Positions 34,072 to 46,330 of a stretch of 64,000 bases of DNA are shown here, piece by piece. Made by a program: the position numbers and the translations under genes. Source of the stretch: Cymbidium sinense (Eukaryota; Streptophyta; Magnoliopsida; Asparagales; Orchidaceae). Positions within the stretch are counted from its first letter, which is position 1. Every line of letters starts with the position of its first letter. The notes beneath the pieces were generated by a model. That model was given only the letters and a program-made list of their open reading frames with translations, searched no databases and was not told the DNA's origin. The stretch is taken from positions 5,604,976 through 5,668,975 of the forward strand of contig CM038215.1 in assembly GCA_021442155.1 (NCBI GenBank). Reading direction: 5' to 3'.

Positions 34072-35400
34072 ACAGTAGGACCCAATAATATTCCAATAGA
34101 AGTGTAAAAATGTTTAGAAGATGAAGGAATTTCTTGGCTTATAAATCTTTTTAATGTCATTTTAAAGACTAAAAAGATGTCAGATGAGTGGAGAAAGAGT
34201 TTGTTGGTTCCTATTTTTAAGAATAAAGGTCATGCACAAGAGTGTGCAAATTATAGAGGAATTAAGTTAAAGTGCCATACATTAAAATTATAGGAGAGAG
34301 TAATTGAGCATAGGTTACGATGTGATATAAAGTTTCTCATCAGTTTGGTTTCATGCTGTAGATCTACTATGGATGCTATACCTTTATTAAGGGTTTGATG
34401 GAGAAGCATAGAGAAAGTAAGGAGGATCTACATATGATATTTATTGATTTAGGAAAGCTTATGATAAAGTGTCAAGAGATGTTCTTTGGAGAGTTCTAGA
34501 AAGAGAAAGTTAATATTGGTTATATTCAAGTCATTAAGGATATGTATACTAGAGCTATTACTTGTGTCCAAACACAAGGAGGATTGACAAAATATTATCG
34601 TATTTCAGTTGGATTACATTAAGGATCAGCTTTAAGCCCTTATCTTCTTACTTTAGTTATGGATGTTCTTATTAGGCATTTATAAGAAGATGCACCTTAG
34701 TGTATGCTTTTTACTGATGACATTCTTCTTGTTGATAAGACTAGAGAGGGAGTCCAACAGAAACTTGAATTATGGAGGTAAACTTTAGAATCTAAAGGTT
34801 TTCATTTAAGTAGATCTAAAACTGAATATATGGACTGTAATTTTAGTTGTAGAAGTTCTAGTGGTAGTGTTGTCACATTAGGTGAAGAAGTCATTAATAA
34901 GAGTGAACATTTCAGATATTTAGGCTCTATTGTTCAAAATGATGGTGAAATAGATGGAGATGTTATTAGTAGAATTCAAGTTGGATGGTTGAAGTGGAGG
35001 AATGCATCTGGCCTATTATGTGATAGAAAAGTTCCACTTAAATTTAAGGGAAAATTTTATAAGATGGTGGTAAGACCCTGATGACTTATGGTGCGAGAAT
35101 GTTGGCCAATAAAGAGAAGCATAAGACTAAGTTAAGTTTGAGATGAGAATTCTTAGGTGGATGAGTGGCTTTACTCTTAGAGATAAAATGCAAAAAAGTA
35201 TATTCAAAAGTTGGAGTAGCTCAGTGGTAGATAAGATTAGGGAGAGTCGCCTTAGATGGTTTAGCCACATAAAAGCCGTCAGATGACGATTAGGAGAGTA
35301 GATGCATTAGATTTGCCTTATGTTAAGAAAGGTAGAGGCGGCCTAAAAAACTTGGTTAAGATGTATAAAAATGATCTTAGTATATTAGATTTAAATGAGA
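34072..35400 (+). pseudogene. RTE reverse transcriptase remnant
   Basis: The reading starts GPNNIPIEV (RT block 1), then MSDEWRKSLLVPIFKNKG and CANYRGIKL, typical of plant RTE reverse transcriptases. Near 34440 IFIDL and AYDKV carry the first catalytic Asp region, with a one-base deletion at the GGAAAGC step. GLHQGSALSPYLL follows near 34613, although its Gln codon is now TAA. The active site is FTDD at 34710-34721, both aspartates kept. The thumb and C-terminal part includes FRYLGSIVQNDGEIDGDV and IQVGWLKWRNASGLLCDRKV (open frame 34830-35081), then LRWMSGFTLRDK and RESRLRWF. Several stops replace Trp, Gln or Glu codons. The endonuclease domain is absent. Confidence 0.85.
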
Positions 35401-35458
35401 ATTTGACACATAATAGACACAATGGAGAGAAGGATTCATGTATTTAGTGGGATTAAAG

Positions 35459-35504
35459 CTTGTTGTTGTTGTTGTTATTGTTGTTGTTGTTGTTGTTGTT
35501 GTTA
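35459..35504 (+). repeat. (TTG)n microsatellite tail of the RTE element
   Basis: About 15 TTG units with one TTA interruption, directly after GGGATTAAAGC. It marks the 3' end of the RTE insertion. The short Leu-rich frame it creates is not a gene. Confidence 0.93.
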
Positions 35505-36761
35505 GATTTTATTTTTTATTTTATTTTATTTTTAGGTTTAGGTTTCGGTTTAGGTTTTAGTTTTGGTTTTTATTTTATTTTATTTATTTTATTTTATTTA
35601 GGTTTAAAATTTTTTATTTATTTTATTTTTAGGTTTTATTTAGTTTAGGTTTAGGGTTTTAACTTTTTAGGGTTTAGAGTTTAGGGTTTAGGGTTGTATG
35701 TTTTAGGATTTAGGGTTTAGGGATTAGGATTTAGGGGTTAGGGTTTTAGGATTTAGGGTTTAGGGTTTAGGATAGTTTTAGGGTTTAAGGTTTAGGTTAA
35801 GGGTTTTTTAAAAATTTTTAATTAAGTAAACTAGTAGGTTTATGTTTATTTAGATTATTTTTTATTTATTTTAGTTTATTTTATTTTTTATTCATATTTA
35901 GGTTTATTTTTATTTTTATTTTGTTTAGTCTATTTATTTTAGGTTTATTTACTTTAGTTTAGGTTTTCCATTTTAGTTTATTTTTTATATTTAGGTTTAG
36001 GTTTAAGATTATTTTTTGTTAAGTTTTATTTTTATTTTATTTTTTAGGTTTAGGTTTAGGTTTAGGATTATTGTTTAGTTTAGTTTTACTTTTATTATAT
36101 TTTTTGTGTTTAGGTTTTATTTTTTATTTTTAGGTTTAGGTTTTGGTTTTTATTTCATTTTTTATGTTTAGGTTTTAGGTTTAGGTTTTATGTTTTTAAT
36201 TTAGGATTATTTTAAGGTTTTATTTTTTTAGTTTAGGTTTAGGTTTATTTTTAGTTGATTTTATTTTATTTAGTTTTGGTTGAGCTTTATGTTTAGTGTA
36301 TTTTTGTTTTAGGTTTAGGTTTTATTTATTTTAGTTTAGTTTATTTTAGTTTAGGTTTAGGTTTATTTTATTTTTATTTTAATTTTAGGTTTTTTTAGTT
36401 TAGGGTTTAAGTTTTATTTTTTATTTATTTTTAGGTTTTTCTTAGGTTTAGGTTTTTATTTAGTCTTTATTTTATTTTAGGTTTATCTTATTTTTATTTT
36501 AGGTTTAGTTTTTATTTTAATTAGGTTTTTATTTATTTTATTTTAGTTTAATTTTTATTTTTTTATTTTATTTTGTTTTTAGGTTTCAGTTTAGGTTTTA
36601 ATCTAGGTCTTTATTTTATTTTATGTTATTTTATTTTGGTTTAGGTATTTTTATTTATTATATTTTTAGATTTTATTTAATTTAGGTTTAGGTTTTTATC
36701 ATTTTATGGTTTAGGGTTTAAGGTTTGTTTAAGGTTTAGGGTTTGGTGTTTAGTGTTTAGG
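35505..36761 (+). repeat. Telomere-like satellite array T5
   Basis: A T-rich part to 35650, a GGGTTTA block at 35650-35800, the marker box AATTAAGTAAACTAGTAGG near 35821, a long T-rich block to 36700, and a short GGGTTTA block before LINE copy D. Composition and order match T1, T2 and T4. Confidence 0.87.
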
Positions 36762-36782
36762 GTTTTTTATTTTTTTTATTTA

Positions 36783-38905
36783 GGGAAAGTTAGAATTTTA
36801 TTACCATAAAAATAAAGGATATAATGTCCTTAAAAGGGGTAAAGCTCAAAGTTCCACTGCTTACAAAGCTATAAGAAACTTAAAGAGCTAAACCCCAATC
36901 TAAGTACAATTGAAAAAAAAATCAAAGAGCAAATACAATAGCCTAAAAGCAAATGAGAAAAGACACTAAATAAGACTAATATAACTCAAGAAAGCAAGAT
37001 AAAAGACTAGTGACGAACTCATGATCCTTTGAGAAGCCAAGATAAGTAAGATCCACATCAACAATACTTGAGTTAACAATAAAGATTATTCCATCAAGTT
37101 CAAAAAGAAATATAAAACAAAGGCAATGGTCATAGCTCAAAAGATAAAGTAAACAATTTAAAGAGATGAGCAAAAGAAAGCTCATAAGATCATCTCAAGA
37201 GGCAACAATACATATGAGCATCCAAACTTCATGAGAAAAGCAATCATATGCATACCATAGAGATATGAGAAAACATCAAGGCCATCATAGCCGAATACTT
37301 AACATAAACAACCATCAAAGCAAAATAGTCCATAATGATCGGTTCACCACTAAATGAACAGAAAAATAGCACTAAGCAGGAAACAACCAAATAGACAAAT
37401 AACCATAAAACCAACATCCCAAAGTACAACAAGATCATGGTCTAGAAAATAAACCAGCATAATCCAAAACCACCACCAATAGAACAAAAACATGAAAAAA
37501 GAGCATAATAAATGAACAACATCATAAAAACAATCATAGCATAGAGATGAAAAGCAATCCAAATAAGGGGCAAAACCTCCACCCAAATAGCAAAATAGTA
37601 AGATAAACACTAGAGGAAAGCCATAGCATAGAAAGGCTAAGAGGGCATCCAAAAATTACCATCAAAACCACCACTAAGGCATCCAAAAGAATAGCAAATC
37701 AACCACCACCAACCAAATGGCAAATTTCATGAAATAAGGAGAGCAAAATTATCCCAAAGCACCAAGCCATGACACAAGCATCCAAGGCAAGACCATATAA
37801 AACCCTCAAGCAACCATGAACAATAGTCCTAAAATAGACCATAAGAGGTCATATCCTCCACAAACAAAATAGCCAACAAAATAACCCAGGCTAGTAGCCA
37901 ACATGATGAGCAACAGGAGAAATCATAGCAGGAAAAAAATCAACACCCAAATTGGGAACATAAATAAATAGAGATGATAACCAACCCGAGGAGAGAAACC
38001 AAAAGCACCTAAACCAACCATCAAACATAACACATCCACCCAACAAACCAACCAAAAAGCACCATAACCAAAAAAACTAACCAGTAGATAAAACCAATAC
38101 ATAGCCAAAAGGGAAGAACAACAAAAGACAAATCCACACCCACTTGGAGATCTCCAAAATAACCAGAATAAATATGGTAGTCACCTAGCCACAAAGGCCA
38201 AGGAGGACCACACAACCACAAGTAGCAAAATTGTAAGGAAAGAAATAAGGCCAAAGGCAAACAAAACCCCTTCCAAAACCTAAAGGTAGACAGTCACCAT
38301 AAAGGAAAAAATAGGAAAGACAACAACCACATAACAGCTACCACCAATCCACAAGGAGGAGGGAAAAACCAACAAGCAGAAGCCTCCAAGCCAAACCAGG
38401 AAAGAAGAACACAACCACCAAAAAACCCAAAACTAAGCCAAGCCAGAAGAGGCCAACAATAGCCATGAAAAATATAACCACCCAAAATAGCTAGGCAGAT
38501 GGATGAAGCAAATAGAACCAACCAGAAGAACCAACTGTAGTAGCTAAAAATCCAATTTGAATAAGGCCATAGCTAGCCAAGAGGACCAACATCCATTAAC
38601 AAAGGGTAGGCCACAAAAACAACCCAAGGTGACCCTTAAAAATCACTAGTTGTGTTATAAAGAAGCATAACATGAGCCATAGAAGAAAACCACCAATCTC
38701 AAGGATAGGGAAACCAATTAAAAACAACTACAACCCAAAAAATGGTCAGTCAAGTATAGAATGGGGTTAAGAGGAAGGGGGTTTAAGTATAGAAATAAAC
38801 TCAGCAAAAACCACTTCTTGGTGAGGGAAGCATAAAATAAACAACCAAAAAATAGTCTAAATAAAACCACTATAGAAAAATGATCAAATAAATAGCAGAA
38901 TGCTA
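36783..38905 (-). other. GT-rich 3' region of LINE copy D
   Basis: The counterpart of 20640-22445 and of copy C. The start (GTCCTTAAAAGGGGTAAAGC near 36827) is nearly identical to copy C near 31300. The minus strand is G/T-rich and gives many Leu/Val/Trp/Phe-rich frames (for example 37350-37652, 38021-38260, 38294-38521) that are not conserved as proteins between copies. Confidence 0.62.
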
Positions 38906-38929
38906 AAATTTGAGGTAAGGCAGTCTAGC

Positions 38930-41900
38930 GTTATCCAGATTGACCAGACCATGTATATGCTTAGGTAAGCTATGGTTATCCAATAAAGTGAGCTCATTTA
39001 ATTCCCTCCTAAATTAGTCAGAAATCAGCACAAGCATTACCTTCACAAAGAATGTGAAATTTTTTGTAGCAAACTTGAGAAATAAAATTTTTTGGTATGA
39101 TTAAGAAGATAAAATAAGTCTGCATTCCCCATTTTATTATTATTCAGCATATCAAGTAATAAAAGAGTATCAACTTCAATCCAAATATTAAAGAGGCCTT
39201 TACTTAAACAAATATCAATAGCTTTGTTAACAGCCATGAGCTCAGCATAAATAATAGAACAAGCTTTGAGGGGGTAGGCAAAAGCACAAATGATAGTACC
39301 TTTAGAATCCCTAAGAATTCCACCATAGCCATATTTGTTTGGGAAACAAACCATCAGTTTTGATCTTAATAAAATTTCTGTAGGCTTAATCAATGTATAA
39401 TCATAATACTTATGTAGGAAGGATCATCATGCAAAGTGATACCCAATTTTTTAGCCACAAATTTATAACCTCTAAAGTGCTTATTAAATTTGCATTAAAC
39501 AAAGCATGAATTTTTTCTTTAGTTCAAGCAAGGATCCTTTTATGGTTAAAAGGGATACCATGATATTTAGCATCATTTCTATCCATCCAAATGAACCAAA
39601 TAAGGGTAATAGCAATCAAAACATTGATATCACCTTTCACAGTTTTGTGGAAACAAACTTCAAGAAGTTGATAAAAGAGAGCCATGAAAATAGTTAGTGT
39701 TAAATAAATCATCATACCATATCCAAAGTTTGTAAGCAATAGCACCATTGACAAAAACATGATTAACATTTTCAATGAAAGCAACAATATCACTTAGAAG
39801 GTAAATAAAACCCTTTAAGCGAGCAATCAACATGTATGAAGTTATTCAAAATCCTCCAAGCTAAAATAGAATAAGAAATGGAAATGATATTGTTCCAAAG
39901 TTTAATGAAAACATTAGAGGTGTTTTGTTTATTTCTAATAAAATTCAAACCACTTTAGAATGAAATCACCATTGTAAGAGAGCTTGAAAAGAATTTGATC
40001 TAGTTTATTAGAAAGATAGTGATGTTGCAAAACTTGTTAAAAAAAGAAATAAGAATGTAGTTCTTAAGTTTGTTTTCATTCCAATTGTTATTAAGCCAAA
40101 AAGAGTTAGCTTTGATAGCAGCTGTAGGGTGTGTAGATAAAAGGGAGTCAATGGAGCCATTGCCAAGCCAATTGTCTTGCCAAAAGAAAGAAGAACCCGA
40201 ATGAATACCCCAAGATATTAAGGATTCAACAACCCATTTAATAAAGCAAAGCCTTTTCCAAATAGGAGAGTCACAAACTTTATAAGCACAGGTAAGAGGG
40301 TGTTTACCTTGGCAATATTTTTCCATCATAAAATTAGACCAAAGGCTATCATCTAAAATTCCACTATAGCTTATGAGAGAAGCTGATAGCTTCACGAATA
40401 GGTTTGTAACCAAGACCACCTTCATCCAAAGGACCACAACATTTATGCCAGGAAGTCCAATGCATTCTTTTAATAAAATTATTGGACCACCAAAAAAATT
40501 TACTAAGTAAACGATCAATTCTGATATTAATAGAATTAGTGGGAATAATAGTTTGAATCAAATGAAGAGGCATTGAATTGAGAGTGCTTTTAAGAATAGA
40601 GAGCCTGCCATCAAAAGAAAGCAAATGGAATTCCCAAACATAAATTTTAATTAAAATTTTATGAATTAACTCATCAAAAAGGTGGGATCATTTTGGACCT
40701 TCAAAAAGAGGAGCACTCAAGTACTTAAAAGGTAAGTGTTGATGTTTAAAATTAGTTATATGCAAGATTTGATTAATTTTATTATTGGAGATACTTGAAG
40801 AAGTAATAAAATAGCTTTGTTACCACTGATAGAAAGACCACTTTCTCTACCAAATTTATTTAAAAAAATCTTGAGGTTCTTAATATGATGAATAAAAGAA
40901 TTGTTAAAAATAATAAAATAATTTGCAAAGCTTAAGTGGGAAACAAAAAGACCACCAAGAGTTTTGTAGTACATACTAGGATTGTTTAAGAATAACTCAT
41001 TGATGCTTCGAGATAAGTACTCAACAATAATATTGTCTTAAGCCATGGGAAGAAGGAAAAAAAGCCCAAAGCTTCCCCATTAAGCAAAATAGAGAACCAG
41101 ACATTATTAATACAATTTCTAATAAGAAAAAATAAATTTAGTAGAAAACCCAAAAAAATTTAGAATATGGAAAAAAATCCCAAGAGATATTATCAAAAGC
41201 TTTGGTAATATCTAATTTGAAAAGAATGTTTCCACCTCTAGTCTTAGCATCTAAATCATGAATTAATTCCAGGGCAAGTAAAATGTTATCAAAAATAGAT
41301 CTACCTCTAACAAAATCAACTATGTTGAGAGAGATAATCTTATGAAGTAAAGGACTAAGCCTATTGGCAAGAATTTTGGAAATCAGCTTATTGAAGACGG
41401 TGCAAAGACTAATAGGTTTAAAATCACTCCAATAGTCTAGGTTATCTTTCTTAGGTATGAGAACAATAGAAGTGCTAGAAAAATATCTAGGAAAAGGATT
41501 AACATTAAAAAATAAACCACAACCTCAATCCAATCATTTATAATAATAAACCAACTATTTTGGAAAAATTGGGTAGTGAAACCATCTAGACCAGCAATAG
41601 AATCTATGTTCATGCTATTAAGATCTTTAAAAGTTTCATCTTCATTAGGCACAATAGTAAGAAAATTATTATCATCATTGGTAATAATTAAAGGAATTAA
41701 ATGTGATTTTGAAATAGCCTCATAAGAGCAACTCTTATTAAGAATATTTCTAAGTAATTAATGATGAATCGTTAATATCATTATTCTCCGTAATCCATTC
41801 CCCATTATCATCTTTAATTTTTTGAAGATTATTTAAGGATCTCTTTTTATTAACTAAAGCATGGAAATAGCTAGTATTCTTGTCACCATCCGCAATGTGT

Positions 41901-42885
41901 TTACTAGCAACTTTTTGGCTCCAATAAGTCTCTTCCATATTTTAAAAATTAATAAGTTTCTATTTTGCCTCAGTTAATTCCTTAATCATAGAAGGATCAA
42001 ATAAGAGACTTCAAAATCATGAACCAATTTTTCCATATCTTTGATATTAGCAGCAAAGTTTTAAAACTAATGCTTGTTCCACCAAGCCTGATTTTGTTTA
42101 AGTCTTCTAAACTTTTACCAAAGTCTATTCATCCCCATAATAGAATTATCAGGATGTAAAGGAGCTTTCCAATTGTTACCCACAACATTAAAAAAATCAA
42201 TATGTTGAATCTATTAGAATTATATTAAATAGAAACCAAAAGAGGAGCATGATTAGAAAAGGTTCAGCTTAAATGATTGACAAAATTAATAGGCCATTGA
42301 GTAATCCAATGAGTATTAAAAAGAATCTTGTCCAACCTTTGCCAAAGTCTAGAGTTTTGCCAAGTATACCCTTAAAACCAATATTAATCAAATTACAATC
42401 AAGGATCATATTGGAAAATTATTCCATGCAATGAATTTTATGAGAGCACCATTTCATTTAGAAGAGAACAGAATAGTGTTGAAATCACCACCAACCAACC
42501 ATGGTTTATTATCAGAGGTGGAAAAATTAGTCAAGTTATCCCAAAGAAGATTTCTACTAGATCTATTACAAGATGCATAAACAAAAGAGCCCATAACACA
42601 ATAATCACCATAAGAGATTTGAGCATAGACAACTTGATGAAAATCATCAAGAATAGAAATGTCTACAAAAATTTTTCCAAAAACACCAAATCTTATTACT
42701 AATATTAGAAAAAAATTTATTGAAACTGATCATTCTAGCAACATGGTTAATTTTATTAGCATGAATAAGCAGCTCAAGAATAATAAGTAAAGAAATATTA
42801 TGGATATGACAAAGATTTATAATACCATTATGAATAGAGAGCATACCAATCCCTCTAACATTCCAAACTAAAAAATAAACATAAA
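38930..42885 (-). pseudogene. LINE ORF2 remnant: endonuclease, RT, zf-RVT, RNase H (copy D)
   Basis: The same architecture as copy B. WNVRG near 42855-42870 opens the endonuclease. The linker is unusually clear: METEYW-like MEETYWSQKVASKHIADGDK at 41938 downward, with KNTSYFHALVNKKRS. RT fingers (41652-41437) read MNIDSIAGLDGFTTQFFQ. The palm (40974-40756) has SHLSFANYFIIF: the expected FADD is FANY (40918-40929), so both catalytic aspartates are lost. The thumb is LSFDGRLSILKSTLNSMPLH (40624 downward) with HWTSWHKCCGP and EGGLGYKPI. The zf-RVT part reads SPIWKRLCFIKW and SSFFWQDNW (40280-40180). The RNase H-like tail (39393-39043) keeps GYGGILRDSKGTIICAFAYP, AELMAVNKAID and WIEVD. Many frameshifts; dead. 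Confidence 0.87.
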
Positions 42886-42944
42886 GAAAAGAAAGGGGTT
42901 GGGAAGTTAATTGAGAGAAGAGAGGGAGGCCACAGCAACACTAG

Positions 42945-45905
42945 TGTTTCTTAGCAATTTGGGAGAAATTTTTAACATTTTTTTCTTTTTTGAATAGAAA
43001 GTTTGGAAGCGATTATCTTTTCCCTTTGAATCATCATTCGAAAAGGATTTAGCAACATTATTCATAGATTAGGAGAAATCTCTTGATGAGAAGTGAATTC
43101 TCCTTCTTGCAAGACACTAGAATTTATTAAAGACAAATGAGCTTCGGGAATAGCAAGGGAGGGAGCATAAACTAATTTATTAAGAAGGCAAGTGGGAACA
43201 CCAAACCCTTCATCATCATTAGCCAAATTATTAGATAAACAAATCTTTTTGAGAAGTTAAATCATCCTAAATTTGGAATATGGAATCTGGTTTATCAACC
43301 TAATTATCATGAATTATTAAAGCCATATTCTCCATTGAATTAGAATGATGTATAATATTAAATTCCTCATTTATGTTCTCCATTAAAGCTTTATTTTCAT
43401 ATATCAAAGCGAGCAAGGATGTAGCTATCGAATCAGAGGAAATAAAATCCACATTCAAAAGTTCAAAAGCTATTATTGTTCACAATAGAAGCCTTCATTT
43501 TCTCAAAAGAAGTAAAAGGTAAATTATCCTTATTAGGAACATTCAAAGAATTCTTTTTTTCTAAAGTAGTTTTTTGAAATTAAATAATGGTCGGCCAAGG
43601 GTTAGGAATAGAAGTTCTCATAACAGGGATTTTTTTTAAGTGAGGATGAAGAATCAAACATTTAGAATTATCATGCACGTGGATTTTGCATTGAGAATAA
43701 AAGATAGGAAATTTTAAAATTCAATTCTTTGCATATAACCATAATTTTTAGATCCCAGCCAGATTTCTTTGGGGTGTTTCTTGGAATTGTCTAATTCAAC
43801 AAGGAATCTAGCCACTGAAGGATGAGATTTTATAGTTGTTGCTTGATCAATTTGCAATGGCCGACCAAATAAGGCACCCACAACAAAAGTAATTCATGGT
43901 TAATGAAATGAATAGGCATATTGGGGAGAGAAATCCAAATCGGTACAATTGGGAATTCTTCTTAATATTTAGATAAATATGAGAGAGAGATGGAGCAAGA
44001 CAATCTTAGCAATTTGGGAAAAAAATTTTTCTTTTTTGAATAAGAATGTTTGGGCGATTATCTTTTCCCTTTGAATCATCATTGAAAGGATTTAACATTA
44101 TTCATAGATTAGGAGAAATCTCATGAAATGAATTCCTTCTTGCAGACACTAAAATTTATTAAAGACAAATGAGCTTCCAATTAGGGAGAGCATAAACTAA
44201 TTTATTAAGAAGGCAAGTGGGAACACCAAACCCTTCATCATCATGGGCCAAATTATTAGATAAAGCAAATCTTTTGAGAAGTTAAATGATCACGAATTTG
44301 GAATATGGAATAGGTTTATCAACTTGATTATCATGAATTATTAAAGATATCCAATGAATTAGATGATGTATAATATTAAATTCCTCATTTATGTTCTCCA
44401 TTAAAGCTTTATTTTCATATATCAAAGCGAAAAGGATGTAGATCAATGAGGAGGAAATAAAATCCACATTCAAAAGTTCAAAAGCTATTATTGTTCACAA
44501 TAAAGCCTTCATTTTTTAAAAGTAAAAGGTAAATTATCCTTATTAGGAACATTCAAGAATTTTTTTTTTTAAGTAGTTTTTTTGAAATTTAATATGATTA
44601 GGGTTTAGGGTTCTCATAGGGTATTTTTTAAGTGAGGATGAAGAATCAAACATTAATTATCATGCGGTGGAGTTTTATTGAGAAGAAAAGATAGGGAAAT
44701 TTTAAAATTCAATTCTTTTATATAACCATAATTTTAGATCATGATTTCTTTGGGATGTTTCTTGGAATTGTCTAATTCAACAGAATTTAAAGAAGGATGA
44801 GATTTTATAGTTGTTAATTGATAAATTTACAATGGCCGACCAAATAAGGCACCCACAGAAAAAAGTAATTCATGGTTAATGAAATGAATAGGCATATTGG
44901 GAGAGAAATCAAATATTTTCAATTAATTCTTCTCTCAATATTTGAGGAATATGATAGAAGAGAAGGAGTGAACTATGTTTCTTAACAATTTGGGAGAAAT
45001 TTTTAACATTTTTCTTTTTTTGAATAGAATGTTTGCGATTATTTTTTTTGAATCATCATTTGAAAAGGATTTAGCAACAATTCATAGATTGAGAAATCTG
45101 ATGAGGATTTTCTTGCAAGACACTAGAATTTATTAAAGACAAATGAGCTTCAAGAATGCAGGGGAGACTAATTTTAAAGAGGAGTAACACAAACCCTTCA
45201 TCATCATTAGCCAAATTATTAGATAAAAGCAAATCTTTTGAGAAGTTAAATCATCATTTGAATGGAATGGGTTTATCACTTATCATGAATTATTAAAAGA
45301 TATTCTCCATTGAATTAGAATGATGTATAATATTAATTCCTCATTTATGTTCTTATTAAAACTTTATTTCATATATCAAAGTGAGCAAGGATGTGAATGC
45401 TAATTAGGGAAATAAAATCCACATTTCAAAAAGTTCAAAGTTCTATTATTGTTCATAGAAGCCTTTATTTTTCAAAAAGTAAAAGGTAAATTATCCTTAT
45501 TAGAACATTCAAGAATTTTTTTTTTAAAGGGTTTTTTGAAATTTAATAATGGTGAGTTAAAAAGTTCTCATAACAGGGATTTTTTTTAAATGAGGATGAA
45601 GAATCAAACATTCACAATTGTGATGCTTGTGGATTTTGCATTGAGAATAAAAGATAGGGAAATTTTGAAATTCAATTCTTTGCATATAACCATAATTTTT
45701 AGATCCTAGCTAGATTTCTTTGGGGCATTTCTTGGAATTGTCTAATTCAACATAAATACTTAAGGATGAGATTTTATAGTTGTTGCTGATCAATTTGCAA
45801 TGGTCACCAAATATGCAAATATTAATTCATGGTTAATGAAATGATTACATATTAGGGAGAAAATCCATCTACAGAATTCTTGTTAATATTAGATAGTGAG
45901 TCCAT
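42945..45905 (-). repeat. Tandem triplication of an ORF1 segment in LINE copy D
   Basis: Three tandem units of about 1 kb: about 42945-43990, 43991-44968 and 44969-45905. Anchors recur in each, for example TTTATTAAAGACAAATGAGC (43132, 44156, 45132), ACAAACCCTTCATCATCAT or its variant (43202, 44226, 45191), and AAAGGTAAATTATCCTTATT (43517, 44524, 45482). The segment spans the ORF1 acidic and C-terminal region and the CCHC knuckle, which in unit 1 reads FYSQCKIHVHDNSKC with the first Cys changed to Tyr. Units 2 and 3 differ from unit 1 mostly by many small deletions, not substitutions. A local assembly artefact is possible. Confidence 0.85.
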
Positions 45906-46330
45906 TTTAGCAACCTCATTTGGACTAAAAACAAAATAAGAATGAGAGAAAACACGATAGTAATCCAAATCATTCATATTAAAATGTTATTGGAATTAAT
46001 TAAATGAATCATAAAAGCACCCAAAATTTTTTAGACTATGAATGAAAAGAATGTTTTCCAAATTAGGCCTATAAGAGTAAACATTCCAACCAAAGTGAAT
46101 TCAAATAGCAAGCTTTTCCACAATCCAGATATTCTATAGGCATGCTATAAAGTCAAAATAAGTTCTAAAACACGAATAGCCATCCTTACCGAACTTCTTT
46201 GAATGATTTCAAAGTAGCCAAAAGGGTAGATGATGCTAGTAGGATCCATAGGATCTTTAGTTTTCCCAAGAATTATTTATAGATCCAGTCATGTCACTCA
46301 AAAAAAGATAAAATAATGGTCATCAATTAG
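45906..46330 (-). pseudogene. LINE ORF1 N-terminal remnant (DUF4283), copy D
   Basis: After the third tandem unit the minus strand returns to unique ORF1 sequence. It gives NDLDYYRVFSHSYFVF near 45940-45990, matching LDYSRVF and SYFIF of copy A and LDYLRVF and SYFVF of copy B. Further upstream is a GCF-like match to GAF and a weak match to the N-terminal MCSDLDVEKL region. It is badly decayed, with stops in every frame. 46331-46425 should be the LINE leader. Confidence 0.65.

Larger units (their letters stand above)
34066..35504 (+). mobile_element. RTE-clade LINE, 5'-truncated, with (TTG)n tail
   Basis: A plus-strand non-LTR element of the plant RTE clade, cut 5' inside the reverse transcriptase and ending in a TTG microsatellite, the known tail type of plant RTE elements. 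It is the only LINE here on the plus strand. Telomere-like DNA lies on both sides (T4 and T5), so it inserted into the satellite field. Confidence 0.85.

Noticed and set aside
20640..38521. Hydrophobic minus-strand open frames (for example 21887-22159, 32490-32768, 37350-37652, 38294-38521) that look like membrane proteins
   Set aside because: They lie in GT-rich LINE 3' regions, where any frame gives Leu, Val, Trp, Phe and Gly. The proteins are not alignable between the three LINE copies although the DNA is.
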